Below the pieces are notes generated by a model. The model made no database searches, was not told the origin of the DNA, and saw only the letters and a list, made by a program, of their open reading frames with translations. DNA of 5,332 bases, from contig JAPKBK010000129.1 in the NCBI GenBank assembly GCA_028823435.1, forward strand, positions 1 to 5,332. Direction: 5' to 3'. Shown piece by piece: positions 1 through 4,599 of the stretch. Positions within the stretch are counted from its first letter, which is position 1. Every line of letters begins with the position of its first letter. This DNA comes from Flavobacteriales bacterium (lineage in GTDB: Bacteria; Bacteroidota; Bacteroidia; Flavobacteriales_D; Sanyastnellaceae). The translations under genes were made by a program, and so were the position numbers.

Positions 1-52
1 TAAGTACCGAGCCTGCAGAGCCTCCACCAATTATAATATAGTCCTGTGTCAT
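1..52 (-). CDS. GMC-family FAD-dependent oxidoreductase, N-terminal fragment (runs off the left edge)
   Basis: Only the first 17 codons are inside the window. The peptide MTQDYIIIGGGSAGSVL is a typical opening of glucose-methanol-choline (GMC) oxidoreductases such as choline dehydrogenase. It has a hydrophobic beta strand (residues 5-8) leading into the dinucleotide-binding GxGxxG turn (G9, G11, G14) followed by SAGSVL, the usual GMC wording of this FAD-binding motif. There is no signal peptide, so the protein is probably cytoplasmic. The family oxidises alcohols (choline, sugars, aliphatic alcohols) with FAD; the substrate cannot be told from this fragment. The ATG at 52 is chosen because the FAD motif begins a few residues later, as is usual. 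Another ATG 5 nt upstream is out of frame. No Shine-Dalgarno is visible. Other FAD or NAD oxidoreductases share GxGxxG, but the SAGSVL context favours GMC. Confidence 0.8.
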   Translation of the reverse strand, partial: MTQDYIIIGGGSAGSVL

Positions 53-107
53 GGCATGCGTTTTGTTAGTGCTGCAATTTACTCAATTATCAAGGCTCCA
101 TAACCTT

Positions 108-140
108 CAAATAATAGGATTATCGGGTTAAAAACCACAA
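108..140 (-). promoter_or_regulatory. Weak candidate promoter for the GMC oxidoreductase gene
   Basis: On the minus strand a TTG (138-140) is followed after 21 nt by TATTATTTG (108-116). This resembles the Bacteroidota -7 element TAnnTTTG but has one extra base in its spacer. It would start transcription about 50 nt upstream of the GMC ATG. The -33 triplet falls inside the left arm of the inverted repeat at 137-167, which could then act as an operator. The match is imperfect and could be chance in AT-rich DNA. Confidence 0.22.
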
Positions 141-167
141 CTCAAATAGATCACGGATATGAGTTGT
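137..167. repeat. Inverted repeat, perfect 8-bp arms (ACAACTCA / TGAGTTGT)
   Basis: ACAACTCA at 137-144 pairs perfectly with TGAGTTGT at 160-167 across a 15-nt spacer, and two further pairs can form inside (146-147 with 157-158). No T tract follows on either strand, so it is not a standard intrinsic terminator. It lies upstream of the GMC gene and only 4 nt from a second 8-bp inverted repeat. It may be an operator or an RNA hairpin in the leader of the GMC transcript. Confidence 0.5.
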
Positions 168-171
168 TGAT

Positions 172-196
172 TTGTAGTATTAAAGCACTACTACAA
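172..196. repeat. Inverted repeat, perfect 8-bp arms (TTGTAGTA / TACTACAA)
   Basis: TTGTAGTA at 172-179 pairs with TACTACAA at 189-196 around a 9-nt loop, giving a compact hairpin. There is no U-tract on either strand, which argues against an ordinary terminator. Together with the repeat at 137-167 it forms a pair of consecutive hairpins in the region upstream of the GMC gene. Arm sequences differ between the two, so they are not copies of one repeat element. Confidence 0.5.
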
Positions 197-265
197 TGAA
201 AAGCGACCTGGCTTTGAACACGTTTATAAGACAATTACACAGCGAACATCCATGCCTTGAGTTCC

Positions 266-330
266 TGAGATGAGTGCCTAACCAATTAAAAAGAAAGAGG
301 TTCCTTCAGATTCTGCTCTTTCACATCTCA
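266..330. repeat. Nested inverted repeats (7-bp outer and 7-bp inner arms)
   Basis: The outer arms are TGAGATG (266-272) and CATCTCA (324-330). The inner arms are GAAAGAG (293-299) and CTCTTTC (316-322). The right-hand arms are separated by a single base, the left-hand arms by 20. The inner arms are purine- or pyrimidine-only, so chance pairing is quite possible. It is listed because, with the two hairpins further left, it makes the whole region rich in potential secondary structure. Confidence 0.25.
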
Positions 331-371
331 TCAAATCATTCAAGCGGGGCTTGTAGATTGTCTTAAATGCA

Positions 372-397
372 AAAGAGCCAGCTTGCGCTGACTCTTT
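372..397 (-). terminator. Hairpin terminator downstream of tRNA-fMet, possibly bidirectional
   Basis: On the minus strand AAAGAGTCAGC, a GCAA tetraloop and GCTGGCTCTTT form an 11-bp stem with one T-G wobble, ending in four T residues. It begins 11 nt after the 3' end of the tRNA, where termination of its transcript is expected. On the plus strand the same hairpin is followed by a pyrimidine-rich tail (CTTTTTCTT), so it could also stop transcription coming from the left. Confidence 0.8.
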
Positions 398-408
398 CTT
401 TTTCTTAG

Positions 409-481
<73 letters not shown>

Positions 482-538
482 ATGAGGTTCCGATTCAGCC
501 ATGTGCCAGGTCATAAACCCTAGCGCTGAAGCGGAGGC

Positions 539-568
539 CAAAGGTAGTCCGTCTTTTTCGATATCCAA
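539..568 (-). promoter_or_regulatory. Bacteroidota-type promoter for tRNA-fMet
   Basis: On the minus strand TTG (566-568) is followed after 19 nt by TACCTTTG (539-546). This is an exact match to the Bacteroidota primary sigma-factor pattern TTG-N(about 19)-TAnnTTTG. It lies about 58 nt upstream of tRNA position 1, leaving a leader of roughly 50 nt to be removed by RNase P. This is the best promoter in the window and supports the phylum assignment. Confidence 0.75.
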
Positions 569-640
569 CTATAATCTCAGTTTTTATATAAATATTGATC
601 TCCCTCAGCTTGTATGGTTACAATCCTGTATTTAAAGGGT

Positions 641-2200
641 TTAACAAGATGTGCCAAAGGCTGAAAGGAGTATCAATAAGTCAGATATTCCGAAAGACGC
701 ATCTCCGTCAATATCTGAAGTACAGTTTGTGCAAGCATAAGCACTCAAGGCGAGTGTGAGGTCCTGCACTGTAATCATGTAGTCATGGTTCATGTCCCCT
801 GGGCACGTAGGTGCATAAGTGATGTCGCACATGCTCGGGAGTGGATTTAGTTCAATCTCCCCTATCGGTGTAAGGTTTCGACCTATAAATGCGGCAAAGT
901 TTGGCGCATATCGCTGCGCTTGAAATACAGAATTCCCAAAGGCACTTGTCGTTTGTTCAATAGCGCCCCATATGCTCACAGGATTGATATAATCCCAAAC
1001 AATTTCATCCACGTCATTGATCTCAAATAAATGGCCGCTCGCGCCTTCGCAGATCAGCGTGTTTCCATTTGGAAGTCTTTGTGCGCCGCTCACATTTTGA
1101 GAAAAGAATTCACTGTCCAAAGTTTCAGGATAACGCCATTCTGAATCCTCAGGCCCATAGGGCGTGACCGCACTGATTGGGTATTCTCCATCCACTACAA
1201 GTGGGAGTTTTACTTCTTCGACAGAGCTATAATATCCTTCGGGTCTATTGTTTCCATTGTTGTAAATTAAAACATGTCCTTCTCCAGGATTTCCAGGTTC
1301 AATCCAATGACAATTATGCTGTTGAAATAGCACCTGATCTTCTTCCGTTCCTCTTCCGTATGCCCTCGGATTCCCCCAACGATATTTTATATCTGATGAT
1401 GATTCTCTGTCAATAATCCAAAGCTCACTAAATCCCCTCACACTGATCATTATTTCATTGGTCAAAGAATTGTAGTCTATAGAGTTTGCATGAAGCCAGT
1501 CCTTTGCCGAATAAGACGTTCCTCCCTCGGCTTCATAATTCACATCTATTCTCCCGGGAAAATCTCGGGGACTCCCAAAGTAGGGTAGACTTGGGTCAAA
1601 GTCTTGTACCAAATGATCCCAAGCGTCCCAACTCCATACGATATGTCCTCCTTCTGGATATGAAGGTTCTATTTCTACGATCAAGGTACTCCATACATTG
1701 AGTCCTGTTTTATTCGGATCTCTTCCTTTTGAGACTGCGTCTTCTGCGCTATTCATTTTCCACGCAATTGCGAGCACATTTCCATTGGGCAAAATCTCTA
1801 TGTCGTGATGCAGATGGATGCTGTCATTTGCCATTGTGAAAGTCCAGAGCAATTCGCCACTCCAACTAAACTTCTCAATGACTCCACCAATTCCACCACC
1901 TAGGAAGATTTTAGTCTCAGTTTTTCCAGACCTCATGATACATCCGTCTTCAAGAAGGTATGCCATCATTCCAGCTTTGTGTGTGCTTTCCCAGCTGTTT
2001 ATTTCATACCCACAATTGTCTATTAAATAGGTGGTTTCGTTAGAAACAGGTGCAAATAATGTATACCCGTTAAAGGACTCTGTGGCGTTTGTAAAGATCC
2101 CTATCGTTCGATCGGTTTGGCCCAAACAACTTAAAGAGAGACCCCATAAGGTCAATGTAATTGCGGTATAACTTAAGATCGTCTTCATTACTCGTTTCAT
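641..2200 (-). CDS. Secreted ASST-type aryl-sulfate sulfotransferase homologue with C-terminal dockerin-like module
   Basis: The protein has 519 residues. Residues 1 to about 28 are a Sec signal peptide (basic start, hydrophobic core, CLGQ near the probable cleavage site). About 35-450 is a beta-propeller-like region of the bacterial arylsulfotransferase (ASST) family, which moves sulfate from an aryl sulfate donor to a phenolic acceptor without PAPS. Visible motifs are HLHHD (129-133) with LPNGN, DWLHAN (H237, N239), R255 eighteen residues later, QQHNCHW (H295, H298), and RLPNGNTLICEG (375-386). From memory, E. coli ASST uses His252, His356, Asn358, Arg374 and His436; H237-x-N239 and R255 keep the 356/358/374 spacing, so activity is plausible. 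Residues 466-519 hold two calcium loops, D469-N471-D473-D480 and D496-D498-D500-D507, each followed by a helix and flanked by Cys: a dockerin-like module that may anchor or sort the protein. An ATG at codon 5 is an alternative start. No clear terminator follows. The acceptor substrate is unknown. Confidence 0.82.
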   Translation of the reverse strand: MKRVMKTILSYTAITLTLWGLSLSCLGQTDRTIGIFTNATESFNGYTLFAPVSNETTYLIDNCGYEINSWESTHKAGMMAYLLEDGCIMRSGKTETKIFLGGGIGGVIEKFSWSGELLWTFTMANDSIHLHHDIEILPNGNVLAIAWKMNSAEDAVSKGRDPNKTGLNVWSTLIVEIEPSYPEGGHIVWSWDAWDHLVQDFDPSLPYFGSPRDFPGRIDVNYEAEGGTSYSAKDWLHANSIDYNSLTNEIMISVRGFSELWIIDRESSSDIKYRWGNPRAYGRGTEEDQVLFQQHNCHWIEPGNPGEGHVLIYNNGNNRPEGYYSSVEEVKLPLVVDGEYPISAVTPYGPEDSEWRYPETLDSEFFSQNVSGAQRLPNGNTLICEGASGHLFEINDVDEIVWDYINPVSIWGAIEQTTSAFGNSVFQAQRYAPNFAAFIGRNLTPIGEIELNPLPSMCDITYAPTCPGDMNHDYMITVQDLTLALSAYACTNCTSDIDGDASFGISDLLILLSAFGTSC

Positions 2201-2220
2201 TCAATACCACTTATAAAATT

Positions 2221-2254
2221 AAACTCTGACAGTATTCCAAAGTGTCCTGAGTTT
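2221..2254. repeat. Imperfect inverted repeat upstream of the sulfotransferase gene
   Basis: AAACTC (2221-2226) pairs with GAGTTT (2249-2254), and GACA (2228-2231) with TGTC (2243-2246). This makes a 10-bp interrupted stem around an 11-nt loop, 21 nt before the ATG at 2200. It overlaps the weak promoter candidate described separately, so it could be an operator or a leader hairpin. Chance is not excluded. Confidence 0.35.
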
Positions 2255-2266
2255 CACTTCTCTCAA
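2238..2266 (-). promoter_or_regulatory. Weak candidate promoter for the sulfotransferase gene
   Basis: On the minus strand TTG (2264-2266) is followed after 18 nt by ACACTTTG (2238-2245). The TTTG half of the Bacteroidota -7 element is present but the preceding TA is not. The 169-bp gap to the upstream gene's stop, and the lack of a functional link to it, suggest that the sulfotransferase gene has its own promoter somewhere here. This is the only candidate I could find. Confidence 0.25.
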
Positions 2267-2369
2267 GGCCCAATTTCTCATATCTCTATTGAGATTATGA
2301 CGTAAACTGTTTGATTTTGGTTGCGTCTGTGTTCCTGTGTATTTTCCTATCGCAGATCAATGTGTCTGA

Positions 2370-3275
2370 CTAATGCATCTGTATATCTATTTTTTTAGAT
2401 ACAACTTGATCAATCATGATGACATGTGTGGAAGAAGAATCCCTCACAGGGGTTGATGTTGCTGAGGTGTCATGGGTGTTTTTGATGTGTGTTTCATTTA
2501 ACACAGCCTTTAAAAACCCTGCGCCGATAGGGGTCGCGAGTGAGCCTGAGGGGTCACTTCTTTCAGGATGCCACTGTACACCTATGAAAAAAGGATAATG
2601 TGTTGTGTCAGCATGTCTTATTCCTTCGGTTAATCCATCAGGAGCAATCGCCCACGCCTCCAAGTTGTCTGCGAGACGTGAAATGCCTTGGTGATGGTGG
2701 CTTACAGTTGCAGATTTGTTTCCAGGCTTTATATCTAATGCGCCAAGTTTCTGTGTGACGTAAATTTCATGTTCTGTAGAATTCCCATCCTTTCCCCTGT
2801 GAATATCGCTTAGTGTATCTGGGAGGTGGGGGTGGAGGCTGCCTCCCATGTAAACATTCATAAATTGAAGGCCTCGACAAACTCCAAGGCAGGGCGTTCC
2901 GCTTTCTAAAGCGTAGTCTAAAAGTGTGGTTTCGATTTCATCCCTTTTGATGTCTATCGTGCCACACCGTATCGTGTCAAAAGCATTGCCATACAATCCG
3001 GGGTGGATGTCTACTCCACCCGTCAATAGGATGCCATCCGCATTTTCAAGATCTACAGTTAATTGTGAAAGGGGCGTCTCGTAAGCGTTGATCCAATTGA
3101 TTGTAATTGTGCTATCGATGTTCTCAAGAAAAGTACGATATGAGGATGAACTGTTTTGTTTGGACAGGACGATTGTGACCGAGCGAGGTGTTTCTTTGAC
3201 ACAATCTTTGTCATTACTACATGACACAACAACGCAAATAAAGAAGACTGAAAATAAAAGGTGCAGTTTATTCAT
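2370..3275 (-). CDS. Lipoprotein class I glutamine amidotransferase-like peptidase (C26, gamma-glutamyl hydrolase type)
   Basis: The protein has 301 residues. Residues 1-19 are a lipoprotein signal: MNKLHLLF, a hydrophobic stretch and the lipobox VVSC with lipidated C19. The following SNDKD is charged, as in Bacteroidota lipoproteins sent to the cell surface. About 32-262 is a C26 peptidase fold (PuuD / gamma-glutamyl-GABA hydrolase family). It shows LTGGVDIHPGLYG (84-96), the nucleophile elbow GVCRGLQ with C133, SHHHQGI (192-198) and GVQWHPERS with H236 and E238, giving a Cys-His-Glu triad. Cytoplasmic PuuD cleaves a gamma-glutamyl amide in putrescine catabolism; a lipoprotein form would act on gamma-glutamyl compounds outside the cytoplasm. 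The true substrate is unknown. The Ser/Thr-rich tail (263-301) has no known domain. The start at 3275 is chosen because the lipoprotein signal begins there; a 41-codon upstream extension is out of frame within cysH and not protein-like. The gene follows cysH by 16 nt, suggesting cotranscription. Confidence 0.85.
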   Translation of the reverse strand: MNKLHLLFSVFFICVVVSCSNDKDCVKETPRSVTIVLSKQNSSSSYRTFLENIDSTITINWINAYETPLSQLTVDLENADGILLTGGVDIHPGLYGNAFDTIRCGTIDIKRDEIETTLLDYALESGTPCLGVCRGLQFMNVYMGGSLHPHLPDTLSDIHRGKDGNSTEHEIYVTQKLGALDIKPGNKSATVSHHHQGISRLADNLEAWAIAPDGLTEGIRHADTTHYPFFIGVQWHPERSDPSGSLATPIGAGFLKAVLNETHIKNTHDTSATSTPVRDSSSTHVIMIDQVVSKKIDIQMH

Positions 3276-3279
3276 GCAC

Positions 3280-3287
3280 CAAAAGTA
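3280..3287 (-). promoter_or_regulatory. Exact -7-like element immediately before the C26 lipoprotein start
   Basis: TACTTTTG on the minus strand matches TAnnTTTG exactly and ends 4 nt before the ATG at 3275. There is no TTG at the -33 distance. If functional it would yield an almost leaderless mRNA separate from the cysH transcript. The position in a 16-nt gap makes chance a real alternative. Confidence 0.25.
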
Positions 3288-3291
3288 GGGA

Positions 3292-3981
3292 TTAGCCTTT
3301 GTGCAGTCCGCACTCTTGGGACGATTTTTCCCACCACCATCTTCCTGATCTGGGATGTTCGCCGTCTTTAACTGCCCTTGTGCAAGGTTCACAGCCAATG
3401 GAAGGGAATCCCTTTTTGTGGAGCGTGTTGATGGGGACGTTGTTTTTTTCGATGTAGTTTTCTAAATCAGAATCTGACCAAGTGAGAAGTGGGTTGAATT
3501 TCAGTCGCCCCGAAAGCGAATCCAGTTCAATTCTGGGAAGATTGTTTCTGTTCTCTGATTGTTCTGCTCTCAGCCCTGTCACCCAAACCTTAGCGCCCTC
3601 CAATGATCTTAGAAGGGGTTGCACTTTCCTCACACCGCAGCAGTTTTTACGGGATTTAACGGACTTAAATATTGCATTCATCCCTTGCCCATTGACGAGT
3701 TCCTCCAGGCTTGCAGTATCTGGAAAAAAGCTCTCGATTTTCACATTGTATCTGGCGCGTGTTTTGTCAATGAGCGCATATGTTTCTGGGAATAATCTTC
3801 CAGTATCCAGAGTGACAATCCTGACAGGCAGTTTGTTTCTGCAAATGATGTCAGTTAAGATTTGGTCTTCAAGTCCTAGAGATGTTGTGAAGACAATTCC
3901 TTGCGGGTGAAGATCACAAAGTTCAGTCAGCGCTAAAACAGGATCCGAGTGCAGGTTGAATGGAACAGATTGAGTAGTCAT
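3292..3981 (-). CDS. cysH: Assimilatory adenylylsulfate / phosphoadenylylsulfate reductase, [4Fe-4S] type
   Basis: The protein has 229 residues, close to the family norm, and no signal peptide. It reduces APS (or PAPS) to sulfite with thioredoxin in sulfate assimilation. The nucleotide-binding motif SLGLED (34-39) is followed by LDTGRLFPETY (58-68). The iron-sulfur ligands form the hallmark pattern CC (C114, C115) and CxxC (C197, C200). The C-terminal ECGLH carries the catalytic C224 that forms the thiosulfonate intermediate. The CC and CxxC pairs mark the [4Fe-4S] APS-reductase type rather than the cluster-free PAPS reductase of E. coli, though substrate choice is not certain from motifs alone. 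ATG 3981 is preferred over an in-frame TTG three codons upstream, because the TTG lies inside an exact -7 promoter element. The gene lies 63 nt downstream of an Rrf2 regulator and 16 nt upstream of a lipoprotein peptidase. The usual partners cysD/cysN are not in the window. Confidence 0.92.
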   Translation of the reverse strand: MTTQSVPFNLHSDPVLALTELCDLHPQGIVFTTSLGLEDQILTDIICRNKLPVRIVTLDTGRLFPETYALIDKTRARYNVKIESFFPDTASLEELVNGQGMNAIFKSVKSRKNCCGVRKVQPLLRSLEGAKVWVTGLRAEQSENRNNLPRIELDSLSGRLKFNPLLTWSDSDLENYIEKNNVPINTLHKKGFPSIGCEPCTRAVKDGEHPRSGRWWWEKSSQECGLHKG

Positions 3982-3987
3982 AGTCTG

Positions 3988-3995
3988 CAAAGATA
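3988..3995 (-). promoter_or_regulatory. Bacteroidota -7 element of a probable cysH promoter
   Basis: TATCTTTG on the minus strand is an exact TAnnTTTG and lies 6 nt upstream of the cysH ATG, so the transcript would be leaderless or nearly so. No TTG occurs at the -33 position; instead that position is occupied by the 29-bp dyad at 3997-4025. A promoter lacking a good -33 element and covered by a dyad fits a regulated promoter. Confidence 0.5.
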
Positions 3996-3996
3996 G

Positions 3997-4025
3997 CTTA
4001 ATCCTACATAATCTATAGGGTTAAG
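3997..4025. promoter_or_regulatory. 29-bp imperfect dyad, candidate Rrf2 operator of cysH
   Basis: The sequence is an odd-centred dyad around 4011. CTTAA (3997-4001) pairs with TTAAG (4021-4025), and CCTA (4003-4006) with TAGG (4016-4019), plus A4008-T4014 and A4010-T4012. In total 11 of 14 positions are complementary. It fills the -33 region upstream of the cysH -7 element and begins 2 bp from it. Rrf2 proteins bind dyads of about 25-30 bp, so the size fits. No T tract follows on the minus strand, arguing against a terminator for rrf2. The binding protein is inferred from adjacency only. Confidence 0.45.
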
Positions 4026-4044
4026 AGAATGTTAATCTGAAATT

Positions 4045-4449
4045 TTAAATTAACTCTCTCAGAGTCCTGTTTACGAGCACTTTAAGTTTAGCGTCTCTCA
4101 CCTCTGCCATAAGTTTATTCAACCCGCATGAGACTTCATTGCAATCCTCACAACGCTCATAGAAATTTAAGGAGACACATTTTAAGGGGGCTATGGGGCC
4201 ATCGAGGATTCGTATGATTTGTGCCAAACTGATTTTCTCAGGAGGCCTTAGAAGGAAATATCCACCTCCTTTTCCCTTTCTACTGCCAAGAATATCATTC
4301 TTTCGTAATTCTAACAATATCGTTTCAAGAAACTTCACGCTCATAGGGTGTTCCTTCACGATTTTGCTGATTGGTAGAGGACCCTTGCCTTGATGTCGCG
4401 CAAGAGTGGTCAATGCGCGAAATGCATATTGAGATTTTTTAGATAGCAT
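4045..4449 (-). CDS. Rrf2-family transcriptional regulator with a C-terminal-half cysteine cluster
   Basis: The protein has 134 residues, typical for Rrf2. Residues 1 to about 70 form the winged helix-turn-helix: KKSQYAFRALTTLA, the recognition region MSVKFLETILLELRKNDIL (36-54), and the wing GSRKGKGGGYFLLRPP (55-70). EKISLAQIIRILDGPI (71-86) leads into the dimerisation helix. Four cysteines (C91, C100, C103, C108; spacing C-x8-C-x2-C-x4-C) lie where IscR-type members bind an Fe-S cluster with three, so the protein may sense Fe-S status or thiols. Rrf2 members include IscR, CymR and NsrR; CymR represses cysteine biosynthesis in Firmicutes. Position directly upstream of cysH on the same strand suggests control of sulfate assimilation. 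A weak -7-like TACTTTTA lies at 4480-4487, and a dyad lies right before the ATG. The precise signal cannot be read from sequence. Confidence 0.88.
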   Translation of the reverse strand: MLSKKSQYAFRALTTLARHQGKGPLPISKIVKEHPMSVKFLETILLELRKNDILGSRKGKGGGYFLLRPPEKISLAQIIRILDGPIAPLKCVSLNFYERCEDCNEVSCGLNKLMAEVRDAKLKVLVNRTLRELI

Positions 4450-4450
4450 T

Positions 4451-4472
4451 TGGAATTAGATTGGGGATTCCA
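4451..4472. promoter_or_regulatory. Inverted repeat TGGAAT-N10-ATTCCA at the rrf2 start, candidate autoregulatory site
   Basis: Perfect 6-bp arms TGGAAT (4451-4456) and ATTCCA (4467-4472), separated by 10 bp, begin one base upstream of the rrf2 ATG. The position would let a bound repressor block elongation or let an RNA hairpin mask the start codon. Its arms do not match the dyad upstream of cysH beyond a short GGATT core, so a shared regulator is not shown. Confidence 0.35.
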
Positions 4473-4599
4473 GTCAGGGTAAAAGTAACATTATAAATAT
4501 ACATTCAGAGGTGAGATGAAGATGCGAATTATGTGTGAAACATATATCATCTTATTTTCATTATATTTACTGACACGAATAAACACAAGAGACACCCCG

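Larger units (their letters stand above)
53..371. other. Gene-poor intergenic region with several inverted repeats
   Basis: No convincing protein gene lies between the GMC start codon and the tRNA terminator. The stretch is AT-rich and holds two adjacent perfect 8-bp inverted repeats (137-167 and 172-196) and a weaker nested pair (266-330). The longest noteworthy plus-strand reading frame starts at ATG 196, encodes 25 residues and stops at TGA 271-273. It then stays open in the same frame to TAA 364-366. It has no ribosome binding site and no recognisable family, so I do not call it a gene. Because the GMC gene is transcribed leftwards, part of this region is its promoter and leader. A structured leader RNA or small RNA is possible but unproven. 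Confidence 0.6.

Noticed and set aside
583..592. Palindrome TTTATATAAA downstream of the sulfotransferase gene
   Set aside because: Purely AT and short; expected by chance in an AT-rich spacer and no terminator features accompany it.
1177..2030. Plus-strand open frames inside the sulfotransferase gene
   Set aside because: They are antisense to a long, motif-rich gene, have no family resemblance and no start signals.
2279..2299. Hairpin with ATCTC/GAGAT core and CAT/ATG outer pairs as terminator of the C26 gene
   Set aside because: The stem is short and bulged, AT-rich, and no T tract follows on the minus strand; it also lies about 70 nt beyond the stop codon.
3276..3398. 41-codon N-terminal extension of the C26 lipoprotein frame
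   Set aside because: It lies within the cysH coding region in another frame, and a proper lipoprotein signal begins at the ATG at 3275.
3482..3910. 142-codon plus-strand frame opposite cysH
   Set aside because: Antisense shadow of a gene with all CysH hallmarks; the translation shows no domain features.
3982..3990. TTG start three codons upstream of the cysH ATG
   Set aside because: The TTG falls inside the exact TATCTTTG -7 element, and an ATG at 3981 gives a normal-length protein with all motifs.
4193..4393. 66-codon plus-strand frame opposite rrf2
   Set aside because: Antisense shadow of a well-supported Rrf2 gene.
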